64,000 bases of DNA from Clostridium algidicarnis DSM 15099 (GTDB taxonomy: Bacteria; Bacillota; Clostridia; Clostridiales; Clostridiaceae). Positions 27,506 through 35,435 of this stretch are shown one piece after another. The stretch is from positions 372,001 through 436,000 of the forward strand of contig NZ_PTIS01000001.1 in the NCBI RefSeq assembly GCF_002934235.1, given 5' to 3'. The position numbers were made by a program, and so were the translations under genes. The notes below the pieces were generated by a model. It did not search any database, was not told the DNA's origin, and worked only from the letters and a program-made list of their open reading frames with translations. The first letter of the stretch is position 1; each line of letters starts with the position of its first letter.

Positions 27506-28624
27506 ATGAGATATGGGATGCAATATTTAAAAACAGAAAATGTTCATTTAATCAAGGATATGGGAATGATACCTTATAAGTTATTTAAAAGACATGGATA
27601 TAAGCCTTTTGTAATTACTTATGAAAATGGAGAATATCCTTACTTAGATAAAGAAGTTAAAGGCCTTAATTTAAGATTTGTAAAAAGAATATTTAACAAT
27701 TTTTCACTAGATGGGGCATTATATTTGGTTAGATATGCTAAAGATTATGATATAATACAAATATTTCACACTACATTATCATCTTTTATTTATGCTTATA
27801 CCTATAAGATATTTAATTCAAAAGGGAAGATATATCTAAAACTTGATTGTAGTCATAAGCTAGTAGAAAGAATTGAAGGATTAAATAGTCTCCAATACAA
27901 AATGTTGAACAAAGCCTTTAATAAGATGGATTTAATAAGCGTAGAGCAAGAGGAACTTTACCCTAAAATTAAAGATTTATTGCCAAGTCAAAAACATAAG
28001 ATAATAAATATATCTAATGGAGTAGACTTTGATTATATAAAGGACATTGGACTTTCTTATGACTTTTCTAAAAAAGAAAATATAATTTTAAGCGTTACAA
28101 GGGTTGGATCAGAGGAAAAGAACACCTCTATGTTATTAGAAGCCTTTGCGAATATAGAAGGTATAGATAAAACAGATTGGAAACTTGTAATAGTAGGTCC
28201 AGTTGAAGAAACATTTAAAGAATACATAAAAGGTTATTTAGAGTCTTATCCTAATATAGCAAATAAGGTAATAATCAAAGGAAACATAGAAAATAGAAAG
28301 TGCTTGTATGAAGAGTATCAAAGAGCTAAAATATTTTCTTTGACATCTGACTTTGAAAGCTTTGGCATAGCGTTTGTAGAAGCAGCAGCTTTTGGCGATG
28401 TTATAGTATCAACAGAGGTAGGAATAGCAAAAGAGATAGTAAGAGATGGCAATGGAGTTACTGTGCCTATAAAGGATACAAAGGCTTTAACCAAAGCACT
28501 ACAAGAAACTATATATAAATCAAATATAAAAGAAATTAGCAATAAAACTTATGAGATTACAAAAGAAAAATATGATTGGAATAAAGTTGCAGATAAACTT
28601 TATGAATATATATCAAAATTATAA
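27506..28624 (+). CDS. Glycosyltransferase family 4 protein
   Basis: A second GT4-type enzyme of 372 residues. The acceptor-side domain is not closely recognisable. The C-terminal donor-binding domain is clear: ILSVTRVGSEEKNTSMLLEAF, then VIVGPVEETF, then SDFESFGIAFVEAAAFGDVIVSTEVG with the E-x7-E motif. It starts at ATG 27506, 8 bases after the WecG-like gene. It is the last gene of the polysaccharide run before a strong terminator. Sugar specificity is unknown. Confidence 0.88.
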   Translation: MRYGMQYLKTENVHLIKDMGMIPYKLFKRHGYKPFVITYENGEYPYLDKEVKGLNLRFVKRIFNNFSLDGALYLVRYAKDYDIIQIFHTTLSSFIYAYTYKIFNSKGKIYLKLDCSHKLVERIEGLNSLQYKMLNKAFNKMDLISVEQEELYPKIKDLLPSQKHKIINISNGVDFDYIKDIGLSYDFSKKENIILSVTRVGSEEKNTSMLLEAFANIEGIDKTDWKLVIVGPVEETFKEYIKGYLESYPNIANKVIIKGNIENRKCLYEEYQRAKIFSLTSDFESFGIAFVEAAAFGDVIVSTEVGIAKEIVRDGNGVTVPIKDTKALTKALQETIYKSNIKEISNKTYEITKEKYDWNKVADKLYEYISKL

Positions 28625-28649
28625 AGTTTATAAAAACAATTAAATATAA

Positions 28650-28700
28650 TTAATAAAAGATGATGAGGTTAAATATTTTAATTTCATCATCTTTTATTAA
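28650..28700 (+). terminator. Terminator of the exopolysaccharide operon
   Basis: A perfect 17-bp stem, TTAATAAAAGATGATGA at 28650-28666 with its complement at 28684-28700, around a 17-base loop. Confidence 0.82.
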
Positions 28701-28834
28701 AAAATCATTTTAACTATAAAAATCATAATTACAGTATAAAAATTATCATAAGAATATTCAAAATAGATTTTATAGAAGGAAAATTAAAAACTTTACAGAA
28801 TATATATAAGGTGAATAAGTAAAAGGAGGTAAAT

Positions 28835-30358
28835 ATGAATATTATAGAAATAGATGGAAATGGGTTAGATTTAGAAAAGATTATTTTGGTTTCAAGAAAG
28901 GGGTCAAAAGTAGAAATAACTAAAGAAGCAAGAGAGGGTATAAGAAAATCTAGAAAAATAATTGAACAAATAGTTGAAGAAAAAAAAGTGGTGTATGGTG
29001 TAACTACAGGATTTGGAAAGTTTGCTGATGTAAGTATCTCGAATAAGGACTGTAAAACACTGCAAAAGAACTTAATTCTTTCTCATGCTTGTGGCACGGG
29101 AAATCTTTTATCACAAGAAATAGTAAGGGCTGTAATGTTACTTAGAATTAATGCTTTATGTAAAGGGTATTCAGGTATAAGTGAAGTGACTTTAGATACA
29201 TTAGTTAATATGCTAAATAAAGGAGTTCACCCTTGTATACCTGAAAAAGGCTCACTTGGAGCATCGGGAGATTTGGCACCTTTATCACATATGGTACTTC
29301 CTATGCTAGGTGAAGGTGAAGCAGAATTTAACGGACAAATTATGTCAGGAAAAGAAGCCATGGAAATGGCGGGCATTCCTACCGTAGATTTGACTTATAA
29401 AGAAGGATTAGCTTTAATAAATGGTACACAAGTTATGACTGCTATTGGTGCAATAACCTTATACGATGCTATAGATATATGCAAAATATCAGATATAGCA
29501 GCCTCACTATCTTTAGAGGCGTTAAGAGGAATAAAAGATGCTTATGACCCAAGGATACATAACATTAGACCTTATAGTGGACAAATAAGCACTGCAGACA
29601 ATGTCTTAAGATTAGTTAAAGGAAGCACTTATGTAACATCACAAGGTGAGCTTAGAGTTCAAGATGCTTATACATTAAGATGTGTTCCACAAGTTCATGG
29701 TGCAACTAAAGATGCTATAAATTATGTAAAAGAAAAAGTTCTTATTGAAATAAACTCAGTTACTGATAATCCTATTGTAACAAAAGAAGGAGATGTTATT
29801 TCAGGGGGAAACTTTCATGGTCAGCCTATGGCTTTAGCTTTCGATTTCATGGGAATAGCCTTAGCAGAAGTTGCAAATATATCTGAAAGAAGACTAGAAA
29901 GACTAATTAATTATCAACTAAATGATTTACCTGCATTTTTAGTTAAAAATGGAGGCTTAAATTCAGGGTTTATGATAACCCAATATGCTGCAGCCTCTTT
30001 AGTGTCAGAAAATAAGATATTAGCCCATCCAGCTTCAGTGGATTCAATACCATCTTCTGCAAATCAAGAAGACCATGTAAGTATGGGGACTATAGCTGCA
30101 AGAAAAAGTAGAGATATATTAGAAAATGTTAGAAGGGTACTAGCAACAGAAATTATGGCTGCTTGTCAAGCACTTGATTTCAGAGAAGGATTCATTTTAG
30201 GAGAGGGAACACAAGAAGCATATAACGTAGTTAGAGAAAGTATAGATTTTATTGAAGAAGATAAGGTTATGTATAAAGAATTAGATAAATGTACTAAAAT
30301 ATTAAAAGATAGAAGTATTATTGAAGCTGTAGAGAAAAAAGTTAATATAAACATATAA
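28835..30358 (+). CDS. hutH: Histidine ammonia-lyase
   Basis: The enzyme deaminates histidine to urocanate, the first step of histidine catabolism. The 507-residue product contains YGVTTGFGKFADVSIS and GSLGASGDLAPLSHM near residue 139. The Ala-Ser-Gly there cyclises to the MIO electrophile. It also has QVHGATKDAINYVK, SVTDNPIV, GGNFHGQPMA, and SSANQEDHVSMGTIAARK. ATG at 28835 follows AAGGAGG. The rest of the hut pathway (hutU, hutI, hutG) is not in the window. The next gene is fchA, which acts on the formimino group released later in the pathway. Confidence 0.95.
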   Translation: MNIIEIDGNGLDLEKIILVSRKGSKVEITKEAREGIRKSRKIIEQIVEEKKVVYGVTTGFGKFADVSISNKDCKTLQKNLILSHACGTGNLLSQEIVRAVMLLRINALCKGYSGISEVTLDTLVNMLNKGVHPCIPEKGSLGASGDLAPLSHMVLPMLGEGEAEFNGQIMSGKEAMEMAGIPTVDLTYKEGLALINGTQVMTAIGAITLYDAIDICKISDIAASLSLEALRGIKDAYDPRIHNIRPYSGQISTADNVLRLVKGSTYVTSQGELRVQDAYTLRCVPQVHGATKDAINYVKEKVLIEINSVTDNPIVTKEGDVISGGNFHGQPMALAFDFMGIALAEVANISERRLERLINYQLNDLPAFLVKNGGLNSGFMITQYAAASLVSENKILAHPASVDSIPSSANQEDHVSMGTIAARKSRDILENVRRVLATEIMAACQALDFREGFILGEGTQEAYNVVRESIDFIEEDKVMYKELDKCTKILKDRSIIEAVEKKVNINI

Positions 30359-30373
30359 CTTAAAAATTTATAA

Positions 30374-30420
30374 GATAATGCATTTAATATTAGGGAGATT
30401 ATGATATTGAATGCATTATC
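30374..30420 (+). repeat. 11-bp inverted repeat between hutH and fchA
   Basis: GATAATGCATT at 30374-30384 is the exact complement of AATGCATTATC at 30410-30420. The loop and right arm contain a ribosome binding site (GGGAGA) and a 7-codon open frame, MILNALS, at 30401-30424. It could be an intergenic processing stem or a small leader peptide. Function is unproven. Confidence 0.5.
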
Positions 30421-30441
30421 ATAAAGGTAGGGGGAATTTAA

Positions 30442-31083
30442 ATGTTAAAAGAATTAACGGTAGAAAATTTTGCAAAAGAACTAGCATCAAAATCACCAGC
30501 ACCAGGTGGCGGTAGTGCAGCAGCTTTGTCAGCTACTTTAGCTGCATCTTTAAGTAGTATGGTTTTTAACTTAACAATAGGTAAGAAGGCTTATGAAAAT
30601 TTAAAAGACGCAGAAAAAGAATGTATAATAAATGCACTAAAGAAAACTGAAGTTTTAAGAGAAGAGTATCTTGATATTATGCAAGAGGATACAACTGTAT
30701 TCTTAAAGGTGATGGATGCTTATAAGATGCCTAAAGATAGTGAAGACGAAAAGAACTTAAGAAAGATAAAAATAGAAGAAGCTTATAAACTAGCATTAGA
30801 GGTTCCAAGGAGGTTATCTGAAAAGTGTTTTGAATTATATAAGTACATTGAGATTGCTGCAAAGTACGGCAACGCTAACGCCATTTCAGATGCTGGGGTT
30901 TCGGCTCTTATGATTCAAGCTGCGCTTGAGGGAGCTTCGCTTAATGTGAAAATAAATTTGGCTAGTTTGGAAGATATAAAGTTAAAAGAAACACTTTTAA
31001 AAGAGACAAATACACTTATAAAAGAAGGATCAATTAAGAAAGATGCAATATTAAAAATAGTAGAAAATAAGATAGGCGCTTAA
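30442..31083 (+). CDS. fchA: Formimidoyltetrahydrofolate cyclodeaminase
   Basis: FchA releases ammonia from 5-formimino-tetrahydrofolate to give methenyl-THF, linking histidine or purine breakdown to one-carbon metabolism. The 213-residue product has the family start FAKELASKSPAPGGGSAAALSATLAASLSSMV. It also has YGNANAISDAGVSALMIQAALEGASLNVKINL near the C-terminus. ATG at 30442 follows a G-rich site. In a hut context the formimino donor would come from formiminoglutamate via a formiminotransferase, which is not encoded here. Confidence 0.93.
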   Translation: MLKELTVENFAKELASKSPAPGGGSAAALSATLAASLSSMVFNLTIGKKAYENLKDAEKECIINALKKTEVLREEYLDIMQEDTTVFLKVMDAYKMPKDSEDEKNLRKIKIEEAYKLALEVPRRLSEKCFELYKYIEIAAKYGNANAISDAGVSALMIQAALEGASLNVKINLASLEDIKLKETLLKETNTLIKEGSIKKDAILKIVENKIGA

Positions 31084-31119
31084 TATTATACAATAAAATT
31101 TAATTTTGGGGGATCATAT

Positions 31120-32292
31120 ATGGAAGACAAGGATGTAGTCAAAAAGATAATGAAAAAGTCTATAAGCTTAGAAGGCTTTATATCTATGATTTTATTTATT
31201 ACCTTTTTCTTTTTAATGGGGCGACAAATGGGAACTTCAAATATGTTTAATACTATTATGAATACTTCTCATAAATTATTATTAAATACAGTTTTTTTTA
31301 TAATGGGTATAGCTGTAATAGCAGGTGCTGTGGCAGCGTTACTATCTGAATTTGGTGTGATATCTATAATTAACAAAATATTATCACCCCTAATGCGTCC
31401 ACTATATGATTTGCCAGGTGCTGCGGCTTTGGGGATTGTCACCACTTACTTATCCGATAATCCTGCAATAATAACTCTTGCGGATGATAAGGGCTTTAAG
31501 AGATATTTTAAGAAATATCAAATACCTGCGTTAACAAATCTTGGGACATCCTTTGGCATGGGATTAATAGTAACCACATTTATGATGGGACAAAAGTCAA
31601 ATGCTGGAGAAGACTTTTTTTTAGCAGCTATTATAGGAAATGTAGGTGCATTTATAGGAAGTATTATAAGTGTTAGAATAATGTTACATTTTACTAAAAA
31701 ACATTTTGGTAAAGACAAGTGGGTATCTGAAGATGTAGGTAGTGATATAGACTCTTTAAAATATAGAGAAATTAGGCAGGGGAGCACAGGATCTAGGATG
31801 CTTTCATCTATGCTTGAAGGTGGAAAGACTGGCGTAGACATGGGGTTATCAATAATACCTGGTGTGCTTGTAATATGTACACTAGTTTTAATGATTACTA
31901 ATGGTCCAAGCTTAAGTGGTGAGTATACTGGAGCTGCATTTGAAGGTGTTGCTGTATTGCCATGGATAGGCAGCAAATTATCTTTTATTATTGAACCTTT
32001 ACTTGGGTTTAAAAATCCAGAAGCCATAGCCTTTCCAATTACCTCTTTAGGGTCGGTAGGCGCAGCAATTAGCCTTGTGCCAAATTTTTTAGAAAGAGGA
32101 TTAATTGGTGGAAATGAAATAGCTGTGTTTACAGCTATGGGAATGTGCTGGAGCGGTTATTTAAGCACTCACGTTGCTATGATGGATGCCTTAAAGTGTA
32201 GAAGCCTAACGGGGAAGGCTATTTTAAGTCATACTGTAGGGGGATTAGGTGCCGGAATTAGCGCCCATCTGATTTACATGTTAATATGTTAA
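31120..32292 (+). CDS. Nucleoside-recognition (Gate) domain membrane protein
   Basis: A polytopic membrane protein of 390 residues with roughly eight to ten hydrophobic segments. Conserved-looking polar segments within the membrane region are TYLSDNPAIITLADDKGF and NLGTSFGMGLIV. A later half with GSVGAAISLVPNFLERG and MCWSGYLSTHVAMMDA suggests two Gate-like halves. Such proteins are annotated as nucleoside recognition or YjiH-like, but their substrates are mostly unknown. It starts 36 bases after fchA, after GGGGG, so it may import a substrate for the hutH-fchA pathway. That role is inference. Confidence 0.62.
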   Translation: MEDKDVVKKIMKKSISLEGFISMILFITFFFLMGRQMGTSNMFNTIMNTSHKLLLNTVFFIMGIAVIAGAVAALLSEFGVISIINKILSPLMRPLYDLPGAAALGIVTTYLSDNPAIITLADDKGFKRYFKKYQIPALTNLGTSFGMGLIVTTFMMGQKSNAGEDFFLAAIIGNVGAFIGSIISVRIMLHFTKKHFGKDKWVSEDVGSDIDSLKYREIRQGSTGSRMLSSMLEGGKTGVDMGLSIIPGVLVICTLVLMITNGPSLSGEYTGAAFEGVAVLPWIGSKLSFIIEPLLGFKNPEAIAFPITSLGSVGAAISLVPNFLERGLIGGNEIAVFTAMGMCWSGYLSTHVAMMDALKCRSLTGKAILSHTVGGLGAGISAHLIYMLIC

Positions 32293-32311
32293 GTTTAAAA
32301 TATTAAATTTT

Positions 32312-32349
32312 AAATAAAGGATAAAACCTAAAGGTTTTATCCTTTATTT
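32312..32349. terminator. Bidirectional terminator between the Gate protein gene and pdaA
   Basis: AAATAAAGGATAAAACC and its perfect complement (17 bp) with a TAAA loop. The stem ends one base before the pdaA stop codon and can serve both convergent units. Confidence 0.92.
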
Positions 32350-33189
32350 TCAAGGAAGATCATCTAAAGATTTTAAAGTATAACCTTCTGATTCCCATTT
32401 AGTTATAACTTCATCTAGAATATCCGCATTAGTTTTAGATACGGCATGTAAAAGTACAATTGCACCACTATGACTTCTTTTTAATATGGTTTCTAAAGCT
32501 TTTTCTTTAGATGGTTGCTTTTTAATATCCCAGTCATTGTATGCAAAGCTCCAAAATATAGTTTTATAATTTAGTTCCTTTGTGTAATTTAAAGATAACT
32601 CACTATATTTTCCCATAGGAGGTCTAAAATATTTAGCCATTTTTTTACCAGTAAGATTTTCAAAGGATATTTCAAGATCTAATAATTCTTTATTAAACTT
32701 ATCTTTATCTTTAATTAAAGCCATGGAAGGATGGCTACAAGTGTGATTACATACTAAGTGACCTTCTTCTATCATTCTTTTTATTATGTCAGGATTTGAT
32801 TCAATATAAGGTTTAACCACAAAAAAGGCTGCTTTTACATTATGTTTTTTTAGTATATCTAATATTTCATTAGTATATCCATTTTCATATCCCTCATCAA
32901 AAGTTAGATAAATAACCTTTTCTGTAGTATCACCTACATAATAAGCGTCATATTTTTTTAAAAGATGTGCTCCTTCCTTTGAAGGTTCTGGGGTAAGACC
33001 ATCACTTCTTGGATTAAAGTACCAATTAAGTTCCTTAGTATCTAAAGGCTTTTGCTCGGACTCATAAGCCTCATTAGAAGAATATTGAAATAACTTATCA
33101 GTGTAGTTTCTTATGGAATTGAAATTTGAAAAACTATTTATTAGTATAGTTAAAGAAAAAACATAACTAGCACAAATATTTAAATTCAT
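32350..33189 (-). CDS. pdaA: Polysaccharide deacetylase, PdaA type (delta-lactam synthesis in spore cortex)
   Basis: PdaA deacetylates N-acetylmuramic acid, allowing muramic delta-lactam formation in spore cortex peptidoglycan. The 279-residue product has an N-terminal hydrophobic signal or anchor (residues about 5-20). The NodB domain contains LTFDEGYENGYTNEILDILKKHNVKAAFFV, where the usual DDG/DNG is DEG. It also has NHTCSHPSM (metal-binding H-x3-H) and FRPPMGKYS. ATG at 33189 has GGAGGTG upstream. It is monocistronic on the reverse strand. I could not find a convincing sigma-G promoter. Confidence 0.88.
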   Translation of the reverse strand: MNLNICASYVFSLTILINSFSNFNSIRNYTDKLFQYSSNEAYESEQKPLDTKELNWYFNPRSDGLTPEPSKEGAHLLKKYDAYYVGDTTEKVIYLTFDEGYENGYTNEILDILKKHNVKAAFFVVKPYIESNPDIIKRMIEEGHLVCNHTCSHPSMALIKDKDKFNKELLDLEISFENLTGKKMAKYFRPPMGKYSELSLNYTKELNYKTIFWSFAYNDWDIKKQPSKEKALETILKRSHSGAIVLLHAVSKTNADILDEVITKWESEGYTLKSLDDLP

Positions 33190-33279
33190 ATTATCACCTC
33201 CATATAATTAAATAATATTAATACGAACATAATAATAGTATTAACTATGTTTAAGTATAAATAAGTGTTAAAGTTATGG

Positions 33280-33313
33280 AAACATAGAATTACATACCTT
33301 GTATGCTATGTTT
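33280..33313. other. Hairpin in the pdaA-ychF divergent spacer
   Basis: AAACATAG at 33280-33287 pairs with CTATGTTT at 33306-33313, and CATAC with GTATG inside, around a CTT loop with a 5-base bulge. The plus strand continues with T residues. It lies upstream of the ychF promoter and within the presumed pdaA leader. The rest of the 291-base spacer is AT-rich. Confidence 0.4.
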
Positions 33314-33413
33314 TTGTAAGAAAGCTTTAAGATTTAAATTTAAAATATGAGTTTCTAGTTTTAAATATTTTTCTAAAGAAATATTTTAATTCTTAAATGA
33401 ATAAATCAATAAG

Positions 33414-33442
33414 TTGAAATAAAGCTATCCATAGAGTATAAT
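33414..33442 (+). promoter_or_regulatory. Probable vegetative promoter of ychF
   Basis: TTGAAA at 33414-33419 and a perfect TATAAT at 33437-33442 are separated by 17 bases. A start point near 33449 leaves a leader of only about 30 bases. Confidence 0.72.
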
Positions 33443-33475
33443 TTAAAAAGCAAGATTTTGAGGAAAGGACTGTAC

Positions 33476-33484
33476 ATGCGATGA
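33476..33484 (+). other. Two-codon minimal reading frame overlapping the ychF start
   Basis: ATG CGA TGA occupies 33476-33484. Its last four bases overlap the ychF ATG at 33481. The ribosome binding site AGGAAAGGA (33461-33469) is better spaced for this ATG (6 bases) than for ychF (11 bases). Whether it is translated is unknown. Confidence 0.35.
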
Positions 33485-34578
33485 AACTTGGAATAGTAGG
33501 GTTACCTAATATAGGAAAAAGCACACTTTTTAATGCGATAACAAAGGCTGGTGCTGAATCAGCTAATTATCCATTTTGCACCATTGAACCAAATGTAGGA
33601 GTGGTTAATGTACCAGATAACAGATTAGAAGTACTAGAAAAAATGTACAACTCTAAAAAGAAAGTTTATACTAATATAGAATTTTATGATATAGCAGGTC
33701 TTGTAAAAGGCGCTAGTAAAGGAGAAGGCTTAGGTAATAAGTTCTTATCCCATATAAGAGAGGTTTCTGCAATTATCCATGTGGTTAGATGTTTTGATGA
33801 TACTAATGTAGTACATGTGGATGGGTCTGTAGATCCAGTAAGAGATATAGAAACAATAAACCTAGAATTAATATTTTCGGATTTAGAAGTTTTAGAAAGA
33901 AGAATGGAGAAGACTGTAAAACTTGTAAGATCAGGAGATAAAAAGGCAAAAGAAGAATATGAACTTATGGAAAGAATCAAAGCTCACCTTGAAAGCAACG
34001 AGCCTGTTAGAACAATGGAAGCTACTGAAGAGGAACAAGAGTTTATAAAAGCCATGTTTTTAATAACATCGAAGGCTGTTTTATATGCAGCAAATATTTC
34101 AGAAGAAGACTTAACATCAGGAAATCATAATAATAAGTATGTTGAAATAGTAAAAGCTCATGCAGAAAAAGAAAATTCTGAAGTTGTTATAATATGTGCT
34201 AAATTAGAAGAGGAATTATCTACGCTAGAAGAAGAAGAAAAAAAAGAAATGTTAAGTGAATATGGATTAGAGGAAACAGGGTTAGATCAATTAGTATCTT
34301 TAAGCTATAAACTTTTAGGCTTAATTAGCTTTTTAACAGCAGGACAACAAGAGGTAAGGGCATGGACAATAGTAAAAGGAACAAAGGCTCCTAAAGCTGC
34401 TGGGAAAATTCATTCTGATATTGAAAGAGGATTTATAAGAGCAGAAATAATAGACTATGATAAATTGATAGAAGTAGGTTCAGAAAGTGCCGCTAAGGAA
34501 AAAGGGTTCTTTAGACTAGAAGGAAAAGAATATGAAATGAAAGATGGAGATGTAGTAAACTTTAGATTTAATGTATAG
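33481..34578 (+). CDS. ychF: Redox-regulated ATPase YchF (OLA1 family)
   Basis: YchF is a ribosome-associated P-loop protein of the Obg family that prefers ATP. The 365-residue product begins MKLGIVGLPNIGKSTLFNAIT (Walker A). It has DIAGLVKGASKGEGLGNKFL (switch and G3 region), an N-x-x-E type G4 variant in place of NKxD, and a C-terminal TGS domain ending GKEYEMKDGDVVNFRFNV. ATG at 33481 is supported by the conserved N-terminus. It is monocistronic, ending in a 20-bp terminator. Confidence 0.96.
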   Translation: MKLGIVGLPNIGKSTLFNAITKAGAESANYPFCTIEPNVGVVNVPDNRLEVLEKMYNSKKKVYTNIEFYDIAGLVKGASKGEGLGNKFLSHIREVSAIIHVVRCFDDTNVVHVDGSVDPVRDIETINLELIFSDLEVLERRMEKTVKLVRSGDKKAKEEYELMERIKAHLESNEPVRTMEATEEEQEFIKAMFLITSKAVLYAANISEEDLTSGNHNNKYVEIVKAHAEKENSEVVIICAKLEEELSTLEEEEKKEMLSEYGLEETGLDQLVSLSYKLLGLISFLTAGQQEVRAWTIVKGTKAPKAAGKIHSDIERGFIRAEIIDYDKLIEVGSESAAKEKGFFRLEGKEYEMKDGDVVNFRFNV

Positions 34579-34666
34579 TAAGTGATAATTCTAGAGTTGT
34601 AGTTGAATTTATTTATAAATTGCGTAATGTTTCTATCAGGAATCATATGAAAAAGTTTTTAAAAAT

Positions 34667-34710
34667 AAAAATAAGAGTTTCAGATTATTAAATCTGAAAC
34701 TCTTATTTTT
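34667..34710. terminator. Bidirectional terminator between ychF and the tRNA-Sec gene
   Basis: A perfect 20-bp stem (34667-34686 with 34691-34710) around GAGTTTCAGATT and AATCTGAAACTC, with an ATTA loop and A/T tails on both strands. It can end ychF on the plus strand and the tRNA on the minus strand. Confidence 0.93.
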
Positions 34711-34717
34711 TAACTTC

Positions 34718-34814
34718 TGGCGGGAATATGTGGGAATCGAACCCACCCATGATGGTATTAGCACCACAACACAGTTTTGAAGACTGGCGAGCACACCAGC
34801 ACTCATCTACTCCC
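34718..34814 (-). tRNA. selC: tRNA-Sec (anticodon TCA)
   Basis: On the reverse strand the gene reads from GGGAGTAG at 34814 to an encoded CCA at 34718-34720, 97 bases in all. The anticodon loop CTTCAAA (TCA at 34778-34780) decodes UGA. It has the marks of tRNA-Sec: a long acceptor arm (GGGAGTAG against ATATTCCC, eighth position mismatched), a 6-bp D stem GAGTGC/GTGCTC with a 4-base TGGT loop, a long variable arm around GTGGTGCTAATACCAT, and a T arm GTGGG-TTCGATT-CCCAC. The discriminator is G. No selA, selB or selD is in the window. Confidence 0.93.
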
Positions 34815-34957
34815 ATATGCACATTTGTTATTCTACAATAAACTTTATAAAAAGTCAACAATAGCTTTTTATAAATTATAAGTTAATTATATTAATAAAA
34901 AATAAAATAGATTTTGTTTTAAGAAGGTTTTTTCATATTTTTATAGAATTAATAAGC

Positions 34958-34987
34958 AAAGTGGTTTAAAATGGAGTAGAGTGGAGG
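34958..34987 (+). promoter_or_regulatory. MraZ operator: three tandem 10-bp boxes upstream of mraZ
   Basis: Three boxes, AAAGTGG (34958), AAAATGG (34968) and AGAGTGG (34978), follow at an exact 10-base period. They fit the MraZ box pattern AAAGTGKNNN known from Mollicutes, and the 10-bp-period TGG repeats of E. coli. The third box runs into the mraZ ribosome binding site (GGAGGGG, 34983-34989). This predicts autoregulation of the division cluster by MraZ. I could not place the promoter itself with confidence. Upstream, 34815-34957 is AT-rich with no other element recognised. Confidence 0.75.
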
Positions 34988-34995
34988 GGAAATAA

Positions 34996-35424
34996 ATGTT
35001 TATGGGAGAATACCAGCATGCCATAGATAATAAAAATAGAATAATAGTACCCTCAAAGTTTAGGGAGGCCCTTGGAGATAAATTTGTTATAACTAAAGGC
35101 CTTGATGGATGTTTATACATTTATGATATGGATGAGTGGGGTTTACTACAAGAAAAATTAAAAAAGCTACCATTAACAAGTAAAGATGCTAGAGCTTTTG
35201 TAAGGTTTTTCTTTTCAGGTGCTAATGAAGTTCAATTAGATAAACAAGGAAGGGCACTAATACCTCAAAATCTAATAGAATATTCTAAAATAAACAAAGA
35301 AATAATAAGTATTGGAGTAATGAGCAGAATAGAGATATGGAGTAAGGAAAGATGGGAAGAATATAACGAATCAAATATAGATTATGATGAAGTAGCTGAA
35401 AAAATGAGCGAATTAGGAATATAA
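34996..35424 (+). CDS. mraZ: Transcriptional regulator MraZ
   Basis: MraZ is a ring-forming AbrB-like DNA-binding protein at the head of the division/cell-wall cluster. The 142-residue product has two SpoVT/AbrB-like halves. The first opens [27 protein letters not shown]. The second has [24 protein letters not shown], each containing the D-x-K/Q-x-R-x-x-x-P DNA-contact motif. ATG follows GGAGGGG. Three MraZ boxes precede it, so it probably controls its own operon. Confidence 0.97.
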   Translation: MFMGEYQHAIDNKNRIIVPSKFREALGDKFVITKGLDGCLYIYDMDEWGLLQEKLKKLPLTSKDARAFVRFFFSGANEVQLDKQGRALIPQNLIEYSKINKEIISIGVMSRIEIWSKERWEEYNESNIDYDEVAEKMSELGI

Positions 35425-35435
35425 AGGAGTAAATT

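Noticed and set aside
31518-32027. A 169-codon open frame antisense to the Gate-protein gene
   Set aside because: It has no recognisable domain or ribosome binding site, and the composition is that of a reverse complement of a membrane protein gene.
33190-33280. Sigma-G promoter for pdaA
   Set aside because: I looked for the forespore consensus on the reverse strand but found no -35/-10 pair with the right spacing.
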